From Congeria kusceri (taxonomy: Eukaryota > Mollusca > Bivalvia > Myida > Dreissenidae), in the NCBI GenBank assembly GCA_027627225.1, contig JAPFQT010000431.1, forward strand, positions 1 through 64,000: a stretch of DNA of 64,000 nucleotides, in the 5' to 3' direction. Below are positions 48,922 to 62,778 of this stretch, piece after piece (positions within the stretch are counted from its first letter, which is position 1; every line of letters starts with the position of its first letter). Position numbers and translations under genes: made by a program. Below the pieces are notes generated by a model that was not told the DNA's origin, did not search any database, and saw only the letters and a program-made list of their open reading frames with translations.

Positions 48922-49189
48922 ATTTTTCTACTTGTATCTTATATAATGCTATTGCATTGAAAGCTAACCTGGATACATGTTACAGAAACTAAACATACCA
49001 CAAGTTAAATGGCATTTATTTGCTGTTTTACTTTTACGCACTTTACTTTTTGCACTTATACAAATTTAACATGACATTTGGTCCTTGTATCTTTGATCTT
49101 TCACTGGACTGACTGGAATATAACCAGTCAGTCAGGTATATTTCGGACTATCCGTAGTAAGGTAACGTAAAATATGTTTGCATATATAC

Positions 49190-49347
49190 CGCAATATTTG
49201 GTTTAATTTTCAGCAGGTCAAACATGGTGGCCATGTCAATCAAACTATGGCGTACTTCCCGATACAGTGAACCAATGAAATTGAGGGGAATCAAGAGCTC
49301 GAACAGCAGGCCGTTCACCATGACTAGATCGCCGACTGTCATCGTAC
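49190..49347 (-). pseudogene. ABCB7: ABCB7-like exon E, U4
   Basis: 158-bp open exon with F-E-L-L where U1-U3 have F-E-R-L. The family has F-Q-L, so Leu looks ancestral. Shared with U5. Confidence 0.9.
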
Positions 49348-50892
49348 CTGAGGATGAGAAGCAATTATAGTTAAGGACTGAAAAGACGATATCAGTGCAG
49401 AGAATGTTTTCTGCATTCCTAAGAATGCATTCTCAATCACTAGTAAACCTTAGTCTCCCCAATTAAAAACATTTTCGAACAGGCATTTGTTTTCAACCAA
49501 TATAAACAGAGTTCATAACTATTGAATTAAAACTGCTACAATGTTTCTTCCCCATTCACAAGATTTCATGCAATTGGGAACTGAAAGTGTACTTGAGTTG
49601 CATGACACCTATTGCATCAAACAATCTTGCACTTTACCATATTTAATGTTTGTTTTCCCACAATCTATTTTTTCGGCCACCCTCAAAATTAGCTAAAATA
49701 AATATTTGTTTGAGTCAATTTTTTTGGACCCTTTCAGAAAAGGAAATAAACTACTATCTAGGTTTTTGGTTGGATACTTATTGGAAATATCCATTGACAT
49801 TAAATATTTCACAGGAAGCGATGATGGTTTTCACAAGTTTTTCCGAATTGTTTATTAATGTAATCATGCATTCTATACACAGAGGATGACGTCACATGCC
49901 AAACCTCTGTACTTAACTGCATTATTTCTAATATTCAGATAATACTGCTAGTAGAATATATTTCTGTTATAATATAAAATAACAGTAAAATCTCAGTTGT
50001 TCGTGTTTAACGCTCCTTAGCTTGTTTATTATAAAAAGCTACTTTCACTTTCATTTTTTTGTGTGGAAATTCAAGGTTAGATGCCAGTAAATCAAATTCC
50101 CGTAGGGTCCCATTATAAAACGGCGAACTTTCAGATTTCAGATTGTGCAAACTTGGTGTCTGTTCAAAGATGAATCTTTCGTCATCCAAAAATTGCAATA
50201 AAAAGAAATGGCATGTTACTTCTAAGAAAATGCGTCTCACCCGAATGCAGACACCGGTAGAAACTAGGGTTAGGCAGTAATATTTCGACAAAAGCCCCAT
50301 GCCACAGTAAACACACCCCAAAAACCCATCTTTTAAGTTAACCTCCAAAGAAATCCACAAAAATGTTCCAAACACACAGAGGATATTAGAAATAACCACA
50401 AAAGGCATGTCTGACATTGCTAAATGCTTTTCATAGCAGAAGAAAAATAGAACTCTAGTAAAAGGCAATATTTCGAATGTAAAACGGAGGGAAACACGTT
50501 AATTTACTGGTATCTAACCTCAATGCGATGTTAAATCAGCCATTGCAAGCTATGCTGGAAAGTAACGCGTACCCATAATGCCTAGAGCTTGAGTTCACAG
50601 GTCTGTCAGACCAGTGTACACACAACGGCTATCATGTGAAGTCTTTACAGCCCGACTTTGAATGCCCATTAGCAAGTTGTACAATGGCTTTAATATAAAG
50701 TCTCAGGTAATAAATTAATGCCTTTAGCACTAAACGCAAACCATATTCGCTGATAACAATACTAATTTACGATTTTTATGACAATATTGCAGATGCTACC
50801 TTTTAGGACAAATTTTGAACAATTATTTTTTGTGACACAAACTTTTGGGAGGTTGAAACAAATGTATGCCTTCGAAAACGTAACGTTTTTAC

Positions 50893-51067
50893 CTGCCATG
50901 ATGCCCTGGCTGGCGAGGATCATGATGGCTGTCAGTCCGACACTAAAGATGAAGTTCTGACTCCAGTTCAGCAGGGCCAGACTGGTTACAGTTTTCACTG
51001 ACTTCTCCTCATATACACTAAGAATTGTGTCGTCCCGTTCTGCCTCGTCCTTCTAGTTATTGAAATA
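50893..51067 (-). pseudogene. ABCB7: ABCB7-like exon D with in-frame TAG, U4
   Basis: 175-bp exon that begins Y-F-N-N before the shared TAG (51053-51055), keeping the family Tyr that U1-U3 changed to Cys. A private change makes E-R-Y-D into E-R-D-D. Confidence 0.9.
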
Positions 51068-51497
51068 CTGAAATTACAGAGAAAACAATAATTGGAATAT
51101 GGTATGAACAAATAAATGTTTGTGTGACTGAACACCAATATTAGAACACATATATTCAAACTCATGGCCCACTCTGCCAGTCACCAAATTAGCCAATGAC
51201 TACATTTTGAACATTTACTTTTCTAAAGAAAATCTATTTTGGTTTTAATGGTTAATCATGTTTATATCTTGTGTTGTGTTGTGCGTATTGTCTTGTATTT
51301 TATAGGCAATAGGTCATTTGCCTTGAATAATGGACCAGCGGATGTTAATAAGGGTTTCTGTCTTGGTGATGTCTGTGGAATTTCTTCATTCTTATATTTA
51401 TTCTTTACAAAAAATCCTATTAAATGTCTATTGTGAGTAGGGTTTTAACATAATACAATAAGTTTTTCTAAAGACATGTTTAAGCCCTAAGGAGGGA

Positions 51498-51619
51498 AAT
51501 AGTCTGCTAATTGCTGTGACAAACAATTGAGTCCAAAAATAGTCTGCTAATTGCTGTGACAAACAATTGAGTCCAAAAACAGTCTGCTAATTGCTGTGAC
51601 AAACAATTGAGTCCAAAAC
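51498..51619. repeat. Three 40-bp direct repeats, U4
   Basis: Same triplet as at 6903-7022. Confidence 0.88.
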
Positions 51620-51967
51620 AACTCAGTGAAGTTACTTGGAAACATACCAGTAATTAAGTAATTGGAAATAGCGTACAAAACAACCTACACGTACATTCTA
51701 AGAATCGTTATACATCTGAACAAAAACATAACATATTTTCAAGCTTTTAGCTTTTAAACACTTTTTAAAGCCATTAAATCTTGCAACAAATTCATGTTTT
51801 GGAAGAGTACCTTCACTGTCTCGTAGTTGACGAGTGAGAACTTACATGTACGTTCTAAGACTCTTAATACATCTGAACTTTTAACAAAAACATTACAGAT
51901 TTTCAAGCTTTAAGCTCTTAAACACTTTAAAACCACTAAATATTACATGCATGTTTTGGAAGTGTAC

Positions 51968-52057
51968 CTTCACTGTCTTGTAGTTGATGAGTGAGTCTAT
52001 GGCCTTGTTGCCTGCCTCTCTCCTTCAGCCTGGTTCATCTGCACTCGGATCTTTGTC
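51968..52057 (-). pseudogene. ABCB7: ABCB7-like exon C, frameshifted, U4
   Basis: 90 bp instead of 88: an extra CT in the CTCTCT run near 52015-52022 shifts the frame inside the G-E-A-G-N part. Splice sites are intact. The shift is absent from the other four copies, so it arose after amplification. Confidence 0.9.
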
Positions 52058-52693
52058 CTATATAGGGGACAAGTTTTGTAACAACAAAGATAATAATTTT
52101 GAATTAACACAACTATAAATTCTTAACAAAATTATTTTTCAAATTCACACAACTACTACTTTTGTAGCTCTAGAGTTGACGATAACCTAATTAAACCTGG
52201 TTCATACTGACAATTTCAAATTCACACTTTCTGTAGCTGTAGACTCAAAGATGAGGATAATATAATTATTCCAAGTTCAGCAATCAACTTCAGCAGTAAG
52301 GAATGCCAATATGACAAGCTTTTAAAGTAATTTTCATTGACGGCATTTAATATTTGTCATGCATTATAACGACAATGTTACAGAGATATCCCTAATATGT
52401 ACAACACATCCATGGAACCTCAATTATTGAACAATCCATGAGTATTGTTAAAGTTTTTTCACAGCTACAAAACTGGCAGATACCAGTTACATTTATACTG
52501 GGTATATCACACCAATATTTTCGTGATATTGCTCCAAATATTCTTGAGTATGCATGTAGTTATATACAGGTAAATAATACAAGAGCAGTAATTTCTGTAA
52601 GAATTTGATAACAGAGTTATAGTACTTCATCTCAACACTTCTACTCAGCACCCACATGATTTTTTAATTTAAATCCCTCTATAAATCCCCTAA

Positions 52694-53489
52694 TGCTAGG
52701 TTCCCACTATCACGATTTGCGCCACGATTGAAATTGTGGTCTAAATCGTGGACCAATCGTGATGATCCTATCATATCTTGAGGTCAGTCGTGGCAATCGT
52801 GTTCATCGTCGAACGGTTCAACAATTATTTACGATTAACACGACCAACTGCGATCAATTGTCCATTGGGATCAGCGTATCAGATCTTATTGCATCGTAAC
52901 AAAGTGCGAAAAATCGTATCTAATCGTGCATCCAAATCGTGGTGATCAGGACCGATCATAGACGAGATAAAACACCACGCTCTGTTAAGATGTGTTGCGA
53001 TCTCAAGAAACAATGAAGTCAATAGTCAGTCAGGCTGTATTTATATCATTCGGGTCCAGTCGTAGCTCGAATTGTGATCTCCATAGATCATGATCGTGAA
53101 AGACATCGCGACCACAATTGTATCGTATTGTAACGGAGCGCATGGATTCGTGATAAGCGTATCGGGACTTATCTGAACGTACTAGAACGTCCTTTTTCGG
53201 GGAACCCGATCGAAATGATCGTGTCAGATCGAGACCCATTTGTGGACAATATCGAAACAATCCCAACGGTACGTATGTAATCGTATCTAAACTGGAGATC
53301 AGACCGTGACACCTGTAATTAACGAATCGCAAAACATCGTACAAAAACAGAGCGCAAAACATCGTATCAAAACGTATGGACTCGCATCACATTGTATCCA
53401 AGCCTGAAAAATCAAAGAAATACCACGATCAGCTGCAAGTGGCCAATCGTGGCGTTCGTGACAGACCACAGGATAGTGGGAACCTAGCA
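52694..53489. mobile_element. CGAT-rich MITE, full length, only copy in U4
   Basis: About 796 bp with both terminal repeats. No truncated neighbours, probably the state before subrepeat expansion. Confidence 0.87.
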
Positions 53490-53647
53490 TAAATACATTA
53501 AAATAATGTTCCACCTAGAATGCAGAGCATGGTGGTCGATAATTATATACCCCTAAAATACTGTTATCACATTTGTCGCAAAGAAATATTCACAGAAGTA
53601 CACAATCACAAATGCTACCCATAATATGTATGGATGAAACTACACAC

Positions 53648-53727
53648 CTCCACTGTGTGATCAGCAAGGTAAATATCGTGTAGGTTGTTATGCAGCCAAT
53701 CGTTACACCTGCAAACTCCGGGCCGCA
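53648..53727 (-). pseudogene. ABCB7: ABCB7-like exon B, U4
   Basis: 80-bp exon, same sequence and splice sites as in U1-U3. Confidence 0.87.
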
Positions 53728-54226
53728 CTGAAATACCAAATGAGTATTCAAGGATTTACTTTCACTGGAATGGTATATAATTTAATTTAAACATACCTGT
53801 TTTTGTATCTTCAGATACTGTCATACAAATACAATAAGACAAATAGAAAAGGAATAAGAAAACTAATGTAGAAAATGTTTCTGTAGTATGAGACAGCTAA
53901 AAGTAGATCATAGTAAATTTATTGGTGATAAAGTCAAGTAAAATCTATTTAATTTCTGATTAAAACAGACTGAAAGTACTGTAAAATCATTTTATTTCGC
54001 GGAGGTCTAATTTTTCGCCTATTTTGTGGTCCAAACTGAATGCAACTTTAAGACCCGGCTGTAATTTTCTTTTCGCACGATTATTAGAAAATACATACCC
54101 AAAAATGAAAAAATGGGCAAATTAAAGACCAAGCGCATTAGCAGTTTTTCAAGAATGTATACATTTAGACATCCAATCAAATAAAATGATTTTACAGGGT
54201 GATGGCACAGAAACAGCGAGGCCTAC

Positions 54227-54308
54227 CAGGACGCCAGTAACCATGAGCACCTCGAGAACTGTGGGAACCACGTTGAACACCACCGACCTGAGGACACAGT
54301 CTATACCC
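54227..54308 (-). pseudogene. ABCB7: ABCB7-like exon A, U4
   Basis: 82-bp exon starting G-I-D-C-V-L; it keeps the family Gly. Splice sites intact. It is the most 5' exon A visible, because U5's copy is beyond the window. Confidence 0.82.
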
Positions 54309-54357
54309 CTGAAATGTACGAAACAAAGACATATGAGGCGTGTCGAGGTAAATCAGG

Positions 54358-54543
54358 TCTTAATGCATGTGCGTAAAGTGTCATCCCGGATCAGCCTGTG
54401 CAGTCCGCACAGGTTAATCAGGGACGACACTTTCCGCCTACAGTGGAATTTTGTTTAGAAGAGACTTCCTTTAAACAGAAAATACCATAAAAGCGGACTG
54501 CACTTACTAATCTGGGACGACACTTTACGCACTTGCATTAAGC
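54358..54543. mobile_element. Foldback MITE, U4/U5 border
   Basis: Same inverted-repeat element at the same place next to exon A. Confidence 0.78.
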
Positions 54544-54901
54544 CCGGTTTTCTCACGGCGCGTCTCATATATCTTGTCATGCAACATTATTAGCCATATG
54601 CATGCAAAACAATCTGATCCTGATGATTACAAACAACCGACATCTTGACGTAGTCTATAGCACTGAAATATTGGAAACAACGACATGTACATCATATTGC
54701 ACACTTTGTTTTGACTTTTTATTGGAAAAAAAGAACTGATGTACTTCGAAGTTGTAACATATCAGAATTACTAGTCACACTGGTACTCAGGGGTATGCAT
54801 TTTGTATTGCTCATGCATTCATGTCACACATGAATTTAGTGATTTTTATTTTTTACTTTGACTTATAGACTGAAAATCTAGCGAAACACTATATGAATAT
54901 A

Positions 54902-55032
54902 ATATGGCTGCATGTGTGACATTGATATTGTCAACCCGTCGGCAGAGTGTCACCCATGGCGAATGCCTAGTGGTGACATTCTGTTTCGAGGGTAAACAAC
55001 ATCAATAATCAATGTCTCTCACGCTGCCATAT
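54902..55032. repeat. 131-bp imperfect palindrome, U5
   Basis: Same palindrome with a few private substitutions near its centre. Confidence 0.7.
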
Positions 55033-55649
55033 AAACTGATTTATTTTATTATACCAAACAAAATTGAGTAAAATAGGGTAAACACATGCTCAATTCTGCC
55101 CATCAAGATTGAAGAATGCCTAAATATTCTTTCATCTTCAGAAATACTTGAAAAACAATTTTTCTTACATATAACATTGACGAGAATCGTTTGTTTACAC
55201 ACTAAATAGTGATGTCACGACTATATGACGTCAGGACAAGGGAGGCAATCTTTTCATGATGCGGCTGAAAAACTGATGCAGTTACTTGCCCTCATATGAC
55301 ATTCAAAATGTCAGCCCGGTCACATGACCTGACAGTCACTTTCGCGTGGTCACATGTCAAAAAGGTTGAAATGTTTTTGAGTCAAAATATCTCTTTCTCC
55401 AGTAATGGGAATTTATCATTGTAGAGAAAAGCTACGTATAATAATACTAAATATTGTATGCACATACAACAAAAATTATTTAAGGTCATACAAAAAATAT
55501 CAACAAATGGTTTCATTTAACAGTTTAGATAACATGTTTGTATTCATTTGTATATCAATATTTACATCAAAATGTTAAAGCTGTATGTAACAACATTTGA
55601 GAAAACTTTATGTATATACAAAGTAGTATTAATCCATTATTTTCATATA

Positions 55650-56349
55650 ACATTTAAAAACAAGTTCTATTGTAAGTCTATTAAAACCTCTGAATCTCAG
55701 TGCAAAATTGTATTTAAGGTATTTACACAGGGTGTTCGTTTGACCCGAGCTCCCGTGTTTTGACCATGATTTTCATTGAAATCATGAAATTGACGCATGG
55801 TAAAATCACCCAAAGAGTCATATTGACCCTTGGTAAATGTCTGGATTGCGTCATCACTTCCTTTACAACTGAAGCCAATCAAGACACTGTCTGTTATTAA
55901 CACGGTAGGCTTACCTTATCTTAATCCGTTTTGCATTTACTGATAAGAGCTTCCATGCCTGGAAGGTATCAGTGTATGTATTTGACCCTTCCACAAATGA
56001 AAACACAGACATTTTTCATTATGCACATTTAGCCGTGAACTTCAGTTTGTTACACCTTTTGTTACGGCATTTGTGTACTGTCAACCTGGATAATTCTGAT
56101 GTTTACATGATCAAATGTACATGAAATGATGTTTAAAGGGTTAAATAATAACAATATTTCACATAAAATATATTAATCTAAAAACAATACTGGTTAAAAA
56201 CATCAGAAACACTTACACAAAATCGGCCGAAAATTTACAACTGTCAAAAATTTTGGACAACACTTTCGGATATTTGTTGATAAAACAAAAAAAATAGCAG
56301 CATTTAGTTTTGTCTTTCATTCATATTGATTAATTATTGCAAAATCTTA
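55650..56349. other. 700-bp presence/absence segment, U5
   Basis: Same segment and same breakpoints as in U3, with small private changes. Confidence 0.85.
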
Positions 56350-56648
56350 CCTTTTTAGGTCTTTCTAAACAATAGTACATTGAATGAAAAAAACGAAACA
56401 ACAACACATAACACGAGCGTACAAAGGCTAATTTTTAATATTATTATCATACCAGGTTGATTGTTTATTTTACTAATATTTTGTAATTTATTATATTTAT
56501 TAGTATAATGTGAACCTTGAGTTTGTCTGTTTTTGTTTAGGTGACTTGTGAATATTTGAATTGACTCTTCGAAATTGAATTTTGACCCTTTAAAATTTGG
56601 GTAAAAGTGTCAATGACCCTAGAAATGTACAGTCTACAGAACACCCTG
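55728..56648. mobile_element. Putative element with CAGGGTGTTC inverted ends, U5
   Basis: Second intact copy of the 24037-24958 structure, 921 bp. Confidence 0.4.
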
Positions 56649-57752
56649 ATACAATTATTAATTGAAATAAACAATATAATTATAGCTTTGTTTTCATTTA
56701 CCATTTTAAAAATATTAATACTTTTGTAACTTGAATTGCACACTTACAATATCTGAATTATTAAATTTATAAAGATTAAGATATACCCCAACATTTTTAT
56801 TTAACACTTTCAAAAAATATTGTGCAAGTTTAATTGCAAGTAATTATGTTCTGAAACATTAAAAACAAAACTATACACCTCAATTTCTGTGGGTATTGAA
56901 ACAATGGAGTTAACCAAATCTGTTAAAAATGTGTGAATAACATGATTGCTCAATACTCAAACCAACTCAAGCTCTTCATTATGAACTGCTGATACTCAGT
57001 AATTAGCACAAACAACAATGTAAATTAAAAAAATGTAAAATTTTAATTATGAGTGTATTTAGACATACACAATGTAATCTATGAGAAAAATGGTATATAA
57101 TGGTAAAATACTTGTACCTAGAACTATACAATCTGTTCATTCCAAGACAAACAGATGTGAATAAAACCTATAATAGTATTTTATTATTGCAAAGTATAAT
57201 GTTACCATACTGCAAACCTATTTATGCATACTAACAGTACTGGTATATTACTTCTTTGCCTAGACTGAAATCATCTGACAATTAAATAATTTGAAGTGCA
57301 AGGAACTTAGTTAAGTCACCAGTCACTAAGTTTTATAGCAGACAAATGTTGAATGTAGATCGTTGTTAATTTCTCAACAAATCTTGAGAGTTTCAAGTAC
57401 TTTAGAATTAAGATGCACAAAAATGAATTTAAATTTGTATGAACTAAGACAACATTGAAAAACAAAACACTATAGTTACCACAAACTTATTTGTAATATT
57501 CAGAAAAATATATTTTGAATGTGCAATTAACATAGCGTTGTGCAATTTATACTGCTTATAATATGTAAAGAAAGGAATAACACTATAATTTTAGCTGAAC
57601 TATGAGCAAAAATGTGTAACAGTTCACATTGTCAAACCATGTGTCATTGTGAACACCGTATATCAAGTTCACACTCGTATGTTCACAAGTTTAATGCCTA
57701 ATTTAAGTTGTTAAAATTCAAAGAGGTAGTGGTAGGTTCTTTATCTGAAATG

Positions 57753-59645
57753 TAGTCTGGACCAAGTACGTGCTGATGTGAGCCACTATTAGCACATGCC
57801 AGTCCATTTCACATCAACAAAGAAGGAATGTATTGACATATCAACTTATGGTTAATGTGGCCTGGTACAAGTGTGTGCTGATGTGAGACACTATTAGCAA
57901 ATGCCTGTGCTGGGAAACATGGCCATTTCACATCGAGACGGAAGGAATATATTGTCATTTCAACTAATGGTTAATGGGACCTGGCACAAGTGTGTCCTGA
58001 CTTAGACACTATTAGCACATGCCTGTGCTGGGAAACATGGCCATTTCACATCAAGACAGGGGTATATTGCCATATCAACTAATGGTTAATGTGACCTGAA
58101 AGTGTGTGCTGATGTGAGACACTATTAGCACATGCATGTGCTGGGAAACATGGCCATTTCACATCAAGACAGAAGGAACACAACAAATGGTTAATGTGTC
58201 TTGGTACAAGTGTGTTCTGATGTGAGACAATTTTAGCACATGCCTGTGCTCGGAAACATGGCCATTTCAAATCAAGACAGTAGGAATATACTGTCATATC
58301 AACTTATGATTAATGTGTCTTGGTACAAGTGTGTGCTGATGTGAGCCACTATTAGCACATGCATGTGCTGGGAAACATGGCCATTTCACATCAAGACAGA
58401 AGCAATATATTGCAATATCAACTTATGGTTAATGTGACCTGGTACAAGTGTGTGCTGATGTGAAACAATATAAGCACATGCCTGTGCTGGGAAACATGGC
58501 CATATCACATCAATACAGAAGAAATATATTGCCATATCAACTAATGGTTAATGTGACCTGGTACAAGTGTGTGCTGATGTTAGACAATATTAGCACATGC
58601 CTGTGCTGGGAAACATGGCACACCATGACAAAAGGAATATATTGCCATATCAACTAATAGTTAATGTGACCTGGTACAAGTGTGTGCTGATGTGAGACAC
58701 TATTAGCACATGTCTGTGCTGGGAAACATGGCCATTTCACATCAAGACATAATGAATATATTGCCATATCAACTAATGGTAAATGTCACCTGGTAAAAGT
58801 GTGTGCCGATGTGAGACCCTACCAGCACATGCCTGTGCTGGGAAACATGGCCATTTCACATGAAGACAAAACGAATATATTGCCATATCAACTTATGGTT
58901 AACGTGACCTGCTACAAGTGTGTGCTGATGTGAGACACCATAAGCACATGCCTGTGCTGGGAAACATGGATATAAAACATCAACACAGAAGTAATATATT
59001 GCCATATCAACTTATGGTTAATGTGACCTTATACCAGTGTTTGCTGATGTGAGACACTATAAGCACATGCCTGTGCTGGGAAACATGGCCATTTCACATC
59101 AAGACAGTAGGAATATATTGTCATATCAACTAATGCTTAATATGACCCGGTACAAGTGTGTGCTGATGTGGGACACTATTAGCACATGTCTGTGCTGGGA
59201 AACATGGCCATTTCACATCAAGACTGTAGGAATATATTGCTATATCAACTAATGGTAAATGTCACCTGGTAAAAGTGTGTGCCGATGTGAGACCCTACCA
59301 GCACATGCCTGTGCTGGGAAACATGGCCATTTCACATGAAGACAAAATGAATATATTGCCATATCAACTTATGGTTAACGTGACCTGCTACAAGTGTGTG
59401 CTGATGTGAGACACCATAAGCACATGCCTGTGCTGGGAAACATGGCTATAAAACATCAATACAGAAGGAATATATTGTCATATCAACTAATGCTTAATGT
59501 GACCTGGTACAAGTGTGTGCTGATGTGGGACACCATAAGCACATGCCTGTGCTGGGAAACATGTCCATTTCACATCAATACAAAAGAAATATATTGCCAT
59601 ATCAACTTATGGTTAATGTGACCTGGTACATGTGTGTACTGATGT
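57753..59645. repeat. 119-bp minisatellite array, U5
   Basis: About 16 monomers, sharing the U4-type block order (frames at 58448, 59037 and 59394). One monomer near 58180 is shortened. Confidence 0.95.
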
Positions 59646-59913
59646 ATTTTTCTACTTGTATCTTATATAATGCTATTGCATTGAAAGCTAACCTGGATAC
59701 ATGTTACAGAAACTAAACATACCACAAGTTAAATGCCAATTATTTACTGTTTTACTTTTACGCACTTTACTTTTTGCACTTATACAAATTTAACATGACA
59801 TTTGGTCCTTGTATCTTTGATCTTTCACTGGACTGACTGGAATATAACCAGTCAGTCAGGTATATTTCGGACTATCCGTAGTAAGGTAACGTAAAATATG
59901 TTTGCATATATAC

Positions 59914-60070
59914 CGCAATATTTGGTTTAATTTTCAGCAGGTCAAACATGGTGGCCATGTCAATCAAACTATGGCGTACTTCCCGATACAGTGACCCAAT
60001 GAAATTGAGGGGAATCAAGAGCTCGAACAGCAGGCCGTTCACCATGACTAGATCGCCGACTTCATCGTAC
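59914..60070 (-). pseudogene. ABCB7: ABCB7-like exon E, 1-bp deletion, U5
   Basis: 157 bp: one base is missing in the T-M-T-V-G-D codons (near 60060), breaking frame right after the acceptor. F-E-L-L as in U4. Confidence 0.9.
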
Positions 60071-61705
60071 CTGAGGATGAGAAGCAATTATAGTTAAGGA
60101 CTGAAAAGACGATATCAGTGCAGAGAATGTTTTCTGCATTCCTAAGAATGCATTCTCAATCACTAGTAAACCTTAGTCTCCCCAATTAAAAACATTTTCG
60201 AACAGGCATTTGTTTTCAACCAATATAAACAGAGTTCATAACTATTGAATTAAAACTGCTACAATGTTTCTTCCCCATTCACAAGATTTCATGCAATTGG
60301 GAACTGAAAGTGTACTTGAGTTGCATGACACCTATTGCATCAAACAATCTTGCACTTTACCATATTTAATGTTTGTTTTCCCACAATCTATTTTTTCGGC
60401 CACCCTCAAAATTAGCTAAAATAAATATTTGTTTGAGTCAATTTTTTTGGACCCTTTCAGAAAAGGAAATAAACTACTATCTAGGTTTTTGGTTGGATAC
60501 TTATTGGAAATATCCATTGACATTAAATATTTCACAGGAAGCGATGATGGTTTTCACAGGTTTTTCCGAATTGTTTATTAATGTAATCATGCATTCTATA
60601 CACAGAGGATGACGTCACATGCCAAACCTCTGTACTTAACTGCATTATTTCTCCCAAAACGGCGAAATGTGCTTACGCATGAAGTAATCCCGCGTATGAA
60701 AGTTGTTTCAGAAATGACTTTATTGATACCATTAATCAGTCTAATATTCAGATAATACTGCTAGTAGAATATATTTCTGTTATAATATAAAATAACAGTA
60801 AAATCTCAGTTGTTCGTGTTTAACGCTGCTTAGCTAGTTTATTATAAAAAGCTACTTTCACTTTCATTTTTTGTGTGAAAATTCAAGGTTAGATGCCAGT
60901 AAATCAAATTCCCGTAGGGTCCCATTATAAAACGGCGAACTTTCAGATTTCAGATTGTGCAAGCTTGGTGTCTGTTCAAAGATGAATCTTTCGTCATCCA
61001 AAAATTGCAATAAAAAGAAATGGCATGTTACTTCTAAGAAAATGCGTCTCACCCGAATGCAGACACCGGTAGAAACTAGGGTTTAGGCAGTAATATTTCG
61101 ACAAAAGCCCCATGCCACAGTAAACACACCCCAAAAACCCATCTTTTAAGCTAGCCTCCAAAGAAATCCACAAAAATGTTCCAAACACACAGAGGATATT
61201 AGAAATATCCACAAAAGGCATGTCTGACATTGCTAAATGCTTTTCATAGCAGAAGAAAAATAGAACTCTAGTAAAAGGCAATATTTCGAATGTAAAACGG
61301 AGGGAAACACGTTAATTTACTGGTATCTAACCTCAATGCGATGTTAAATCAGCCATTGCAAGCTATGCTGGAAAGTAGCGCGTACCCATAATGCCTAGAG
61401 CTTGAGTTCACAGGTCTGTCAGACCAGTGTACACACAACGGCTATCATGTGAAGTCTTTACAGCCCGACTTTGAATGCCCATTAGCAAGTTGTACAATGA
61501 CTTTAATATAAAGTCTCAGGTAATAAATTAATGCCTTTAGCACTAAACGCAAACCATATTCGCTGATAACAATACTAATTTACGATTTTTATGACAATAT
61601 TGCAGATGCTACCTTTTAGGACAAATTTTGAACAATTATTTTTTGTGACACAAACTTTTGGGAGGTTGAAACAAATGTATGCCTTCGAAAACGTAACGTT
61701 TTTAC

Positions 61706-61878
61706 CTGCCATGATGCCCTGGCTGGCGAGGATCATGATGGCTGTCAGTCCGACACTAAAGATGAAGTTCTGACTCCAGTTCAGCAGGGCCAGACTGGTT
61801 ACAGTTTTCACTGACCTCCTCATATACACTAAGAATTGTGTCGTACCGTTCTGCCTCGTCCTTCTAGTTATTGAAATA
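61706..61878 (-). pseudogene. ABCB7: ABCB7-like exon D, TAG plus 2-bp deletion, U5
   Basis: 173 bp: two bases are missing near 61815-61818 in the E-E-K-S codons, a private frameshift. It starts Y-F-N-N then the shared TAG (61864-61866), as in U4. Confidence 0.9.
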
Positions 61879-62307
61879 CTGAAATTACAGAGAAAACAAT
61901 AATTGGAATATGGTATGAACAAATAAATGTTTGTGTGACTGAACACCAATATTAGAACACATATATTCAAACACATGGCCCACTCTGCCAGTCACCAAAT
62001 TAGCCAATGACTACATTTTGAACATTTACTTTTCTAAAGAAAATCTATTTTGGTTTTAATGGTTAATCATGTTTATATCTTGTGTTGTGTTGTGCGTATT
62101 GTCTTGTATTTTATAGGCAATAGGTCATTTGCCTTGAATAATGGACCAGCGGATGTTAATAAGGGTTTCTGTCTTGGTGATGTCTGTGGAATTTCTTCAT
62201 TCTTATATTTATTCTTTACAAAAAATCCTATTAAATGTCTATTGTGAGTAGGGTTTTAACATAATACAATAAGTTTGTCTAAAGACATGTTTAAGCCCTA
62301 AGGAGGG

Positions 62308-62429
62308 AAATAGTCTGCTAATTGCTGTGACAAACAATTGAGTCCAAAAATAGTCTGCTAATTGCTGTGACAAACAATTGATTCCAAAAACAGTCTGCTA
62401 ATTGCTGTGACAAACAATTGAGTCCAAAA
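62308..62429. repeat. Three 40-bp direct repeats, U5
   Basis: Same triplet, one substitution in the second copy (GATTCC). Confidence 0.88.
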
Positions 62430-62778
62430 CAACTCAGTGAAGTTACTTGGAAACATACCAGTAATTAAGTAATTGGAAATAGCGTACAAAACAACCTACA
62501 CGTACATTCTAAGAATCGTTATACATCTGAACAAAAACATAACAGATTTTCAAGCTTTTAGCTTTTAAACACTTTTTAAAGCCATTAAATCTTGCAACAA
62601 ATTGATGTTTTGGAAGCGTACCTTCACTGTCTCGTAGTTGACGAGTGAGAACTTACATGTACGTTCTAAGACTCTTAATACATCTGAACTTTTAACAAAA
62701 ACATTACAGATTTTCAAGCTTTAAGCTCTTAAACACTTTAAAACCACTAAATATTACATGCATGTTTTGGAAGTGTAC

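Larger units (their letters stand above)
44089..54399. repeat. Large tandem unit U4
   Basis: Fourth unit, 10311 bp, the shortest complete one. It has a single full-length CGAT-rich MITE (52694-53489), no truncated copies, a long minisatellite (47019-48921) and a deletion of roughly 90 bp near 49928 in the D-E intron. Exons are E 49190-49347, D 50893-51067, C 51968-52057 (frameshifted), B 53648-53727, A 54227-54308. Other stretches over 300 bp (44233-44865, 44997-47018, 49348-50892, 51068-51810, 52058-52693, 53728-54226) correspond to the U1 non-coding stretches. Confidence 0.95.

Noticed and set aside
50778..50960. 60-residue plus-strand ORF at exon D (also 61591-61773)
   Set aside because: Antisense of exon D, whose minus-strand reading gives the clear ABCB7 match.
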